In this document: in pieces, positions 51,382-59,421 of the stretch
How the letters are laid out: each line of letters opens with the position of its first letter
Numbering within the stretch: position 1 is the first letter of the stretch
Assembly: GCA_045430285.1 (NCBI GenBank)
Contig: JAILXV010000002.1
Coordinates: forward strand, 372,001-436,000
Direction: 5' to 3'
Origin: Agarilytica sp045430285
Lineage (GTDB): Bacteria > Pseudomonadota > Gammaproteobacteria > Pseudomonadales > Cellvibrionaceae
Length of the DNA stretch: 64,000 nt
Notes under the pieces: generated by a model
Told to the model about the DNA's origin: nothing
The model's input: the letters and a program-made list of their open reading frames with translations, nothing else
Databases searched by the model: none
Made by a program: the position numbers and the translations under genes

Positions 51382-54165
51382 CTAAGGGCAGCTCCCCACC
51401 TGCCAATAAGTGCTATCAAAGCTGTACAAGCGGGTAAGCCCCCATGTAGAACCCGCCATCGCATCATTACTTCCATTCGCGACATAATTAGGCGAAAAAT
51501 AAGCGCCCGAGCTGGTCGCTCTCCCCCCCACCTTGTGGTAATAATTATAGGCCGACACCTCACTGCATGAAGGCGCAGGTGTTGCGGTGGGAGTGGGTGA
51601 TGGACTTGGCATTATCGTTGGGCTTGGGACTGGGGTGGGCGTCACCGTGGGGACCGGCGTTCCAGTAGGTGTTGGCGTTTGTACTGGAGTGGGCACAGGA
51701 GTAGGCATCGGCGTTGGATGAGGGCCACTAAAGTTGGCTCGACGATTATTATCAAACAGAAACTTTGTTAAGAATGCAGGATAATCAATCGTGCTATGGT
51801 TTGTATATTGCCCGCCACCTGACGAACCCGAACCCGCTGGCCACGCATGAGGCAAGCCGCTCACCATGATTTTCGAAACACGTACACCATCATTATCGCT
51901 CCACGTCTCTTCAGTGCCACCACCACTAATTACGTTTGTTCCGGCATCCTTATTTGCACCGTAAACCCTCGCCATCGCCTCGGAATCAAGTGCCGCGTAT
52001 GCAGTACCGACGAGGGTATCGGAATTACCATGCACAACGGACGTTAATTGCGTATTAAAATCGCCGTCTGAATTGGAAAACCCCGTACATATATTGGCAA
52101 CCGAGCTTGCACTCGTACCAAAAGGCACAGAACCAATTTGACTAGAAGATGTGCCCAGCGCTGGGCCAGCATTAATTCCAATACCCGCGAAAATCTCTGG
52201 AGACAAACACCCCATCACAAATGTTTGACCACCACCCGACGACAAGCCAGAAATATACACTTGATCCGGATCGATATTCAGACTGGTATTAGCCATTAAG
52301 CTATTAGCCAAATCAATTAAGTTGTCATCGTGACGACCTGGATTACTTGCGCTGTGGTTCGACCCGTAATAATCCCAGCAGCCAATAAGAACCCCACCAT
52401 TTGGTGCCATAGGTGCGGCGATCACCATGCCGTACTGATCAGCTTCATCAGTCCACCCCCAAGAATCGCGCACCTGTTCATTTGACTGACTGCAACCGTG
52501 CAAAGAAATCATCAGCGCGCGCATGCCATTACTCGTAGAGGAATTAGGCGAGTAAACATGCACTTCCATTCCGCTCAAACTTGGAGATGTCGTCCAACTT
52601 CCAGGCTCACCATTGTTATTTCCATTTCCATCGCCGTTATCATCACCACCACTACCATTAGGGTTTACGTCAGTCCACGTGCCACTCTGCTGTTGCCACA
52701 GCGTGAAGCTAGCAATGTATCCGTATTGTCCACCCATCGCGATATACTCATTTACATCAAGGCGCCCCGCCAAATAATGCTCAGTTGCCGTACCACTTGC
52801 GCTAGGCGCCACATACTCCAAGGATGTAGTTGTGAACGAAACAGATCCCGACGCGCTTGACTCATTTCCACAATTATCCACGGCTGTCGCATACACATCA
52901 TATTGTGTCTGAGCAGACAAACCCGCCACCGTTAATGTCGTTGATGAAATAGGAGACGGCGTTAACTCCAAACCACTCGTGCGATAAACCTTATAACCGC
53001 GTAAATCTTCTTCTGTATTTGCGCTTACAGACAACACCACATACGTATCATGCGGATCAACAGAACTCAGTCCCGTTGGCGGTGCAGGAGGCGTATCATC
53101 AAACTCACACACTGGGTCAACTATTACGCCACCTGAAACCTCGGAAAAGAATTCCCACATATGCTCTGATGCACTTGGACCGGAAGATTTAGACCAAACG
53201 TTTTGATTTTCATCTCCTCCCGTCCAGTAGTGGCCTTGCCCATACGTCGCACTCCTTCCTGGCAAGCCTGAATACACGAGCGTTTTCACCAGAGGCAAAC
53301 CATCTGCATCGTTGTACGTTGTTAACGTACAATTCACACCGTCGCGCGTACAATCTTCAGCGCTATCCGCATTCAAATCACCCCCCCAAACAGTCAGCTG
53401 AGAATCACGAATAAGCTCCATTGCGCGAGGCCGCACAACCGTATCATTTGAGGATTGCACCACTAACATGGGGATAGGCTTATTAAAATTTAACTCTGTA
53501 TTTATTTTCCCTACATGAAAATCAACAGAATTAAATATTTCAGAAAGCACTGAGGTGGAACCGTCCCCATAAGCCAATCCTGCAACAGGTGCTGCAGCAG
53601 TCCAATAGTCGTTGTACGCGACTGCCTCAGCAATCGCCATAGCCCCACCACCAGACAAACCCGTGATAAACCGTCGCTCCGAATCGATTTGATAACGCGA
53701 CTCAACTTCTTGCGCAATAGCATACAAGTCATCTACCTCACCATCATTGCCATCACCCTCTTGCACATGATTCGCCAACCAATACCCCCAGCAATTTTCA
53801 TTTCGTTGAGAAAAATCACCAAAAGAAGTTACAAACGGAAAAACAACAATCACATTATGCTGATCTGCAATCACATCTAAATTCCACAAATTCATCGCAT
53901 CAATATGATCCATTGCGCAGCCATGCAGCGCGAAGATCATCGGCACAGCCGAGGTGCCGTCATACGATGGCGGCACGTAAACAGAATACTGTCGTGCGGT
54001 AAAACCACCTGAATAGGTATAATTATCAATATCACCCGAACCGGTTATTTGGGCATAGGCAGGAGACACCGCCAGCCCCAAACTCACAAACAAAGAAAAC
54101 ACTAAGGAGAAAAAATAGCCGATAAGACGCGCAGAAAATACGCGCAAAGGTTTACAAAATTTCAT
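51382..54165 (-). CDS. Secreted double esterase (PHB-depolymerase/CE1-like), paralogue 2
   Basis: About 927 residues from the ATG at 54165 (GGAGC 9 bp upstream; a TTG five codons earlier lacks a ribosome site). Same plan as paralogue 1: signal peptide ending AYA, esterase 1 with FITGLSGGGAMA, FN3-like domain, esterase 2 with YISGLSSGGGQT, Pro/Thr linker and YYHKVGGRATSSGAYFSPNY C-terminal domain. The second esterase is nearly identical between the two, the first less so. The mid linker differs: Gly/Asn/Asp-rich (GGDDNGDGNGNNNG) instead of D-P-T repeats. Nucleophile 1 is GLSGG here and GISSG in paralogue 1. A tandem duplication followed by divergence in the first domain is the simplest reading. 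Confidence 0.88.
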   Translation of the reverse strand: MKFCKPLRVFSARLIGYFFSLVFSLFVSLGLAVSPAYAQITGSGDIDNYTYSGGFTARQYSVYVPPSYDGTSAVPMIFALHGCAMDHIDAMNLWNLDVIADQHNVIVVFPFVTSFGDFSQRNENCWGYWLANHVQEGDGNDGEVDDLYAIAQEVESRYQIDSERRFITGLSGGGAMAIAEAVAYNDYWTAAAPVAGLAYGDGSTSVLSEIFNSVDFHVGKINTELNFNKPIPMLVVQSSNDTVVRPRAMELIRDSQLTVWGGDLNADSAEDCTRDGVNCTLTTYNDADGLPLVKTLVYSGLPGRSATYGQGHYWTGGDENQNVWSKSSGPSASEHMWEFFSEVSGGVIVDPVCEFDDTPPAPPTGLSSVDPHDTYVVLSVSANTEEDLRGYKVYRTSGLELTPSPISSTTLTVAGLSAQTQYDVYATAVDNCGNESSASGSVSFTTTSLEYVAPSASGTATEHYLAGRLDVNEYIAMGGQYGYIASFTLWQQQSGTWTDVNPNGSGGDDNGDGNGNNNGEPGSWTTSPSLSGMEVHVYSPNSSTSNGMRALMISLHGCSQSNEQVRDSWGWTDEADQYGMVIAAPMAPNGGVLIGCWDYYGSNHSASNPGRHDDNLIDLANSLMANTSLNIDPDQVYISGLSSGGGQTFVMGCLSPEIFAGIGINAGPALGTSSSQIGSVPFGTSASSVANICTGFSNSDGDFNTQLTSVVHGNSDTLVGTAYAALDSEAMARVYGANKDAGTNVISGGGTEETWSDNDGVRVSKIMVSGLPHAWPAGSGSSGGGQYTNHSTIDYPAFLTKFLFDNNRRANFSGPHPTPMPTPVPTPVQTPTPTGTPVPTVTPTPVPSPTIMPSPSPTPTATPAPSCSEVSAYNYYHKVGGRATSSGAYFSPNYVANGSNDAMAGSTWGLTRLYSFDSTYWQVGSCP

Positions 54166-54372
54166 TTTGAATTGCTCCAAATCGAGCCCAGCCTAGAGAG
54201 AACAAACTACCTCTATGTCGCCATAGACCAAACATTATTTATTTTTATTTTCAGTCGATACATTCAAACAGTATCAACCCAATGCTTGGCATCCATGAAA
54301 GCGTTCTTCATGTACGCAAAAAAATTCTAGCAGTCATCGCCAAAAGAAAAACTAAACTAAAGGACCATTTAC
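54166..54372 (-). promoter_or_regulatory. Upstream region of paralogue 2 shared with paralogue 1
   Basis: Contains AACAAACTACCTCTAT, CCAAACATTATTT and a dyad CATGAA-AGCGTTC-TTCATG in the same order as before paralogue 1. The rest of the gap to 54614 shows no gene. Confidence 0.6.
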
Positions 54373-54614
54373 AAAAATAACAAAAAGATGTAATGGAGGA
54401 GAGGTTTATTTCCAACAGCTACTTTCGCATAGCACTTTAGTCGCAAATCAATCTAAAAATCGATTACTTAGGCGCCAAAAAAATAATGCCAACTGCAGAG
54501 AACAACCTGGTGATGTATTGCGATTGTCGTATGCATCACAATCAACACAAAAAGCATTAACGAATAATGAGTAAATGAACATTGTTTATGTTGGAACGTT
54601 CGCCATATCCGCGC

Positions 54615-55226
54615 TTACATAGCGCGCCAACAATGAGAAAGCACACTAACATCGCCGGCATAGAGGGTAACATTATAATGCGCGCCCGATTTTAGCTCAC
54701 CAACGCCTTCAGGGGTGCCCGTCATAACAATATCGTTGTCATTTAACGTGGAAAAAGTATTGATGTGCGCTACTAAATCATGCGGTAAAAACAACATTTG
54801 TTGAACGCTGCCCTTTTGTAGCAACTCACCATCGACTGTTAACGTAAAATTTAAAGAATCGATCGCGACCGACAATTCAACAAAAGCTGAAAACACCGCG
54901 GAGCCATCAAACGCTTTTGCACGCTCCCAAGGCAAAGCACCTGCTTTCAATTGCGTTTGTAATTGACGCTTGGTTAAATCCAAGCCCAAACCAACCCCCG
55001 CAATCTTCCCCCCCCGAATTAAAAAACTTAATTCCGTTTCATAATGCAGTGGCTCATGATGAAAGGAAGACAACACATCTGACACTGCAGAATTTGGCTT
55101 CATAAAAATAACCGGCTCTGTGGGCACATTATTCCCCAGCTCCTTCGCATGGTCTGCGTAGTTACGCCCGACACACACCACTTTTGAGGGAATGACTTGG
55201 GTACCGCTGTAATCAATCGTGTTCAC
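54615..55226 (-). CDS. Fumarylacetoacetate hydrolase (FAH)-family protein
   Basis: 203 residues from a GTG start. The compact FAH fold is visible: VVCVGRNYADHAKELG, PVIFMKPNSAV, HYETELSFLIRGG with metal-binding Glu pair, and IVMTGTPEGVGELKSG with the conserved Gly-Thr-Pro-x-Gly-Val-Gly. Members cleave or decarboxylate beta-diketo acids (fumarylpyruvate, acylpyruvate, oxaloacetate). The length matches FAHD1/YcgM-like members. It stands beside the LysR gene, both leftward with a 38-bp gap, so the regulator may act on it. Confidence 0.88.
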   Translation of the reverse strand: MNTIDYSGTQVIPSKVVCVGRNYADHAKELGNNVPTEPVIFMKPNSAVSDVLSSFHHEPLHYETELSFLIRGGKIAGVGLGLDLTKRQLQTQLKAGALPWERAKAFDGSAVFSAFVELSVAIDSLNFTLTVDGELLQKGSVQQMLFLPHDLVAHINTFSTLNDNDIVMTGTPEGVGELKSGAHYNVTLYAGDVSVLSHCWRAM

Positions 55227-55264
55227 ACATTAACCTCATAAATATGCGCTTATGCTTTGGAATA

Positions 55265-56152
55265 TCATGGTATATCACCCATCCAAACATGGCGATTCAA
55301 ATCAAACTGTTCTTTTAGAAAACGCCTAAACTCACGGAAGCGCAAAGTATCACGTAAGTCGGGATGCGAAAGCATCCACAGATCGAAGCGGTGCCATTTA
55401 TCATGCGCGGGGATTCTCATCAGGTCGCTTTCTTTATCACACATAAAACATGGCATCATCACCAAGCCCATATCGGCCTTCGCTGCATAAAGTTGCATAT
55501 ACGGATCATTAAAACGATGCTTAATTGGCAAGTGCGGGTAACGACTTGATACGACCCAATCAGGGTAACGGCTTTCGTCATCCCAGCCCACCCAATTCGA
55601 TGCCGTTTCATCGCGTAAATCATGGCTATCAATATATTTTTTCGACCCATATACCGCGCAATAAATATCGACAAGCTTCGAACCGATAAGATGCTCTGGC
55701 GGCACGGCGTCTTTCATCATAATACGCAGTGCTATATCTGCTTCACCACGAGATAAATCAAACGCCGTATACGACGGCAATATTTCTAAATCGACCGAAG
55801 GATTTTGTTCAGAAAAAACCGCAAGAGAATCCATAAACGGTTTTGCGATAATATGACTAGGAATCGTCACCCGTATTGGCCCCGCCATATTGCCGCTCTT
55901 CGCTTGCAGGCGACGTTCAATTTCATAAGCATCCGCCTCCATGCGTAAGGCAATATGCAAAAGCTCTTGCGCTTCTTCCGTTAATTGAAACCCCGACGAA
56001 AGACGATTAAACAGCTTAACGTCCAGCTCTTCTTCTAAGTCAGATATACGCCGCGTAACCGTTGAAGGGCTTAGGCCATATTGATTCGCCACAGATCGTG
56101 CCGACCCCTCGCGATGCAAAGCCAAAAATAATTTTATCGTATCCCAATTCAT
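55265..56152 (-). CDS. LysR-family transcriptional regulator
   Basis: 295 residues. N-terminal winged helix-turn-helix (about 1-60): WDTIKLFLALHREGSARSVA and YGLSPSTVTRRISDLEEELD. The C-terminal effector domain has the usual two-lobe length (about 90-295). It is adjacent to the FAH gene (same strand, downstream) and the PhzF-like gene (upstream, same strand). LysR regulators normally act on neighbouring genes; the effector is not known. Confidence 0.92.
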   Translation of the reverse strand: MNWDTIKLFLALHREGSARSVANQYGLSPSTVTRRISDLEEELDVKLFNRLSSGFQLTEEAQELLHIALRMEADAYEIERRLQAKSGNMAGPIRVTIPSHIIAKPFMDSLAVFSEQNPSVDLEILPSYTAFDLSRGEADIALRIMMKDAVPPEHLIGSKLVDIYCAVYGSKKYIDSHDLRDETASNWVGWDDESRYPDWVVSSRYPHLPIKHRFNDPYMQLYAAKADMGLVMMPCFMCDKESDLMRIPAHDKWHRFDLWMLSHPDLRDTLRFREFRRFLKEQFDLNRHVWMGDIP

Positions 56153-56195
56153 CTAATTTTTTCCCATGTAGAATACTTAAAATTACGCAGCACAA

Positions 56196-56969
56196 TCAAT
56201 CCTCAGCTACCCGACCAAAAACACGCTGGCCCAAACCTTTTTTTATCACACAAAAACATCCCTGCTCGAATGACAATTGACGGCCACGAATCTTTTTCTG
56301 GTTAAGGCGTGATTGCCAATACTCAGCCAGCATTGCATTTGCTGACCCTGTTGCTGGGTCTTCATGACGACTATATTGCGGTGCAAAGTAACGCATCACA
56401 TAGTCATCTGAAGCACGATCACTCTTCGCCGTCACAATTACCGCTCGGCGACTTACTCGGCTCAACATCGCCCCATTAACACGACAATGCTTAACGGATT
56501 TTTCGTCGGGGAGCTCCAGTAAATAATAACCATTTCGCGGGCCCATCTCACTCGCCGCTACTACAGGCTGATTTACGATGGATGACCACGAAAGCCGACA
56601 ACGCTCTTTTCGGAAGGGAAACACCGAAAACTGAACATAACACTCACTGGCGCTACAGCCTAGAACGATACGACCCGCGCTGGTCAACACATCGGTTTCG
56701 CCAATGCCGGCATAATATTGATGCAGCACATACGCAACTGCGAGACTTCCCGAACCACAACGAAGAATAGATCGCCCAGACTGTAAAAATTGAACCTTGG
56801 GGCGAAGTTCTGACGGCTCATCGATTACGACTAGAATTTTCGGGGAAACCTTGTGCGATATCGACACACATTCTTCCAATGGATATCGACCAACAAGCAC
56901 GACATGTTGATTTCCTTTCGCCTCTGGGCCAACAAAGCTTGAGACTTCGTACACACCCCTAGATATCAT
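56196..56969 (-). CDS. PhzF-family isomerase-like protein
   Basis: 257 residues with the PhzF/DAP-epimerase-like double fold: GNQHVVLVG (in place of the usual GNPAAVV), LRCGSGSLAVAYVL (in place of CGHATLA, so the usual His is replaced by Ser) and RYFAPQYSRHEDPATGSANA, the family's diagnostic E-D-P-A-T-G-S-A. The catalytic Glu usual near residue 45 is not obvious. It starts 1 bp after the egtD stop and so is in the egtBD operon. The substrate is unknown; a role in ergothioneine or a related betaine is only positional. Confidence 0.82.
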   Translation of the reverse strand: MISRGVYEVSSFVGPEAKGNQHVVLVGRYPLEECVSISHKVSPKILVVIDEPSELRPKVQFLQSGRSILRCGSGSLAVAYVLHQYYAGIGETDVLTSAGRIVLGCSASECYVQFSVFPFRKERCRLSWSSIVNQPVVAASEMGPRNGYYLLELPDEKSVKHCRVNGAMLSRVSRRAVIVTAKSDRASDDYVMRYFAPQYSRHEDPATGSANAMLAEYWQSRLNQKKIRGRQLSFEQGCFCVIKKGLGQRVFGRVAED

Positions 56970-56970
56970 T

Positions 56971-57933
56971 TCAATCCATATTTTTTAATAAAAACATACT
57001 GAACATATTGTTTTCAGACAGCCATAATTTCTTAGTCGCCCAACCGGATTGATACGCCATCAACTGAAATTCACTGGGCGTATATTTATAAGAACTTTCG
57101 GTATGAATGGTTTCGCCTTCATTGAATTCGATACGTACATCATCCAAAAATACAGCTTGCGATTCTAGGCAAACTAAATGCATTTCAATACAGCCTTGAT
57201 TGGCATTATAAAAAGCATAATGCTCAAATTTTTCAACATCGATATTGCTATCAAAGTGGCGATTAATACGATGTAATATATTCTTATTAAATTCCGCGGT
57301 GACCCCCAAACGATCGTTATACGCGCGATGCAAAAATGTCGGCGATTTTTTAGTATCAACACCAATCAGAAGATAGCTGTGTCGACCGAGCGTTTTCCTC
57401 GCGTTTTCTAAAAACGCATTCGCTTCATTGGGCGTCAGATTGCCAATAGTTGACCCAGGAAAAAAACCAAGCCGTCGCAGATGCGTCGCACTCGGCAAAT
57501 TCACTTCTTTTGTAAAATCCCCCTCAACCGGCCGCACATCCACAAGCGGGTATTCTGTGCTAAGCTCCAAACACGCTTTATGTAAGTGCTCACCAGAAAT
57601 ATCAATAGGCACAAACTGCTGTATACCTCGCACTCGCTCCAACAGTGGTTTGACCTTCAACAAAGAACCGGCGCCGAACTCTATAAGTGAATAATCATCC
57701 TGCAGATGAGAAGATAAAGACTCCGCAACTTTTGGCAACAAGGTCAATTCGGTTTTATAGGGGTAATATTCTTCTAACTCGCAGATCTGGTCAAAAAAAT
57801 CGGAGCCCCTTTCATCATAAAAAAACTTGGGCGGCAGTTTCTTATTTTTTCGATTGAGCCCCGCAATAACCTGATCGTAAAAATCATTTTTCTCGATGGC
57901 ACAAACATCATCTAACATTAACGCTTCTGACAT
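56971..57933 (-). CDS. egtD: L-histidine N-alpha-methyltransferase (EgtD-like)
   Basis: Makes hercynine from histidine with three SAM, the first step of ergothioneine synthesis. 320 residues, full family length: PPKFFYDERGSDFFDQICEL, EYYPYKTEL, LIEFGAGSLLKVKPLL (SAM motif), FVPIDISGEHL, FFPGSTIGNLTPNEA and LLIGVDTKKSP are all typical. The C-terminal half has YNANQGCIEMHL and TESSYKYTP. The ATG follows the egtB stop with no gap. Cytosolic. Confidence 0.93.
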   Translation of the reverse strand: MSEALMLDDVCAIEKNDFYDQVIAGLNRKNKKLPPKFFYDERGSDFFDQICELEEYYPYKTELTLLPKVAESLSSHLQDDYSLIEFGAGSLLKVKPLLERVRGIQQFVPIDISGEHLHKACLELSTEYPLVDVRPVEGDFTKEVNLPSATHLRRLGFFPGSTIGNLTPNEANAFLENARKTLGRHSYLLIGVDTKKSPTFLHRAYNDRLGVTAEFNKNILHRINRHFDSNIDVEKFEHYAFYNANQGCIEMHLVCLESQAVFLDDVRIEFNEGETIHTESSYKYTPSEFQLMAYQSGWATKKLWLSENNMFSMFLLKNMD

Positions 57934-59205
57934 TTAATAATCCTCCGCTAATCGCAGCCCCGAAAACTGCCAACGTTGATGTGGGTAAAAAAAGTTTCGA
58001 TAACTCGCACGCAGTTGTAACCTCGGCGTAACACAAGAACCACCTTTTAATACAAACTGATTCGCCATAAATTTGCCGTTATACTCACCGAGAGCCCCCT
58101 GCTTGGGGTCAAAGCCAGGATACGCAGAGTATGCACTTTGCGTCCATTCCCAAACGTCACCATATATATCCTCAAAATCACCCCCGCTAGTGTTTGCACT
58201 AAACGGTCGGCACGTATGAGACTCTAAAAAATTCCCAGAAATAGGGCGAGATTCCGCGACATGTTCTAATTCGAACTCTCTTGGCAATCGTTTGCCCGAC
58301 CAGCGCGCAAAAGCATCTGCTTCATAAAAACTGACGTGATGTACAGGCGCCCGCTGGTCCACCTGCTGCAAACCATCCAGACCAAATTGCCACCATACAT
58401 CGTCGCGTGTTTCCCAATATAAGGGCGCTTGCCAGTTTTCCTTATTTTTAACAGCCCAACCGTCGGACAACCACAAAAGCGGGTTGCCATAGCCTCCGTC
58501 ATTAATGAAATCAATCCACTCAGCATTCGCGACTAAACGGGTACCCAGTTTAAATGGCATCAAGTAGCTTTGGTGGCGAGGCTGCTCGCAATCGTAACTA
58601 AAGGTGCTCCAGTTACCAGTTGAATCTGATTCGGCACCAACATCTATCAATCCACCGTCAAAGGCTTTCATCTTCATTTCAGGGATCGAAACGTCGGGCT
58701 TAATCGCTTGACGATTAGCGTGTATCACGGCGGGGTTAGTCGGGTTGAAGGAAAATAGGTGCAACAAATCTGTCAACAACAACTCTTGATGCTGCATTTC
58801 ATGATGAAGACCGATGGTCACTAACGCTTCAATATCTTGGTCACGGGATTCGATGAGCTGACACATAGCTTCATCAATCACGCTCCGATACGTCATCACT
58901 TCTTGCAGATAAGGGCGCGTTAATAAGCCACGCTGCGGACGTGCGTGCCGATCGCCCACTGAGTCGTAATAAGAATTAAATAGAAAACAAAAGGATTCAT
59001 TATGCCAACAAAATTGCGACTGAAATTTTTGCAAAAGAAAGGTTTCAAAGAACCAGGTGGTATGCGCAAGATGCCATTTAGCTGGGCTGGCATCCGGCAT
59101 TGATTGGGCACACAGATCTTCAGCAGCTAAACCCTCCGTCAACGCAACCGTTTGACGACGTACGGATTTGTACCGCGCTAACAATGAAGTATTGTCTTGC
59201 ACCAC
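57934..59205 (-). CDS. egtB: Ergothioneine biosynthesis sulfoxide synthase (EgtB-like)
   Basis: Iron-dependent enzyme that joins hercynine to a thiol (cysteine or gamma-glutamylcysteine) with O2. 423 residues. The N-terminal DinB-like bundle has WHLAHTTWFFETF and LHHEMQHQELL, supplying the three-His iron site (H-x3-H-x-E type). The C-terminal FGE-sulfatase domain has YEADAFARWSGKRLPREFEL, DVWEWTQSAY and FVLKGGSCVTPRLQLRASYR. It is the first gene of egtB-egtD-phzF-like. The start is at the first of two GTG codons, with AAGG before it. Confidence 0.94.
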   Translation of the reverse strand: MVQDNTSLLARYKSVRRQTVALTEGLAAEDLCAQSMPDASPAKWHLAHTTWFFETFLLQKFQSQFCWHNESFCFLFNSYYDSVGDRHARPQRGLLTRPYLQEVMTYRSVIDEAMCQLIESRDQDIEALVTIGLHHEMQHQELLLTDLLHLFSFNPTNPAVIHANRQAIKPDVSIPEMKMKAFDGGLIDVGAESDSTGNWSTFSYDCEQPRHQSYLMPFKLGTRLVANAEWIDFINDGGYGNPLLWLSDGWAVKNKENWQAPLYWETRDDVWWQFGLDGLQQVDQRAPVHHVSFYEADAFARWSGKRLPREFELEHVAESRPISGNFLESHTCRPFSANTSGGDFEDIYGDVWEWTQSAYSAYPGFDPKQGALGEYNGKFMANQFVLKGGSCVTPRLQLRASYRNFFYPHQRWQFSGLRLAEDY

Positions 59206-59282
59206 CTTGCCCTCTTTATTCTTGTATAGGCGTCTAAATTAACGCACGAGTTAGTTTAGGTGGATATGAATATCGGTAGAAC

Positions 59283-59318
59283 CACAAAATTGTGCCCAGG
59301 GCGTTGCAAAAATGCAAC
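59283..59318. promoter_or_regulatory. Two small dyads upstream of egtB
   Basis: CACAAAATTGTG (59283-59294) and GTTGCA-AAAA-TGCAAC (59303-59318) are symmetric and lie about 80-110 bp before the egtB start, so they are candidate operator sites. No known regulator motif is recognised. Confidence 0.35.
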
Positions 59319-59350
59319 ACTGTGAGAAAAATATTGGCGCCCCAAAAAAC

Positions 59351-59383
59351 AAAACCCCAGGACTGAAACAGTTCTGGGGTTTT
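59351..59383. terminator. Bidirectional-type rho-independent terminator
   Basis: AAAACCCCAGGACTG - AAA - CAGTTCTGGGGTTTT: a 15-bp stem with one G-T pair, U-run on the minus strand, about 40 bp past the stop of the phytase-like gene at 59422. Confidence 0.93.
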
Positions 59384-59421
59384 GTTCATTCACCTAGAAA
59401 GGTAACTCTCTATTTACAGCA

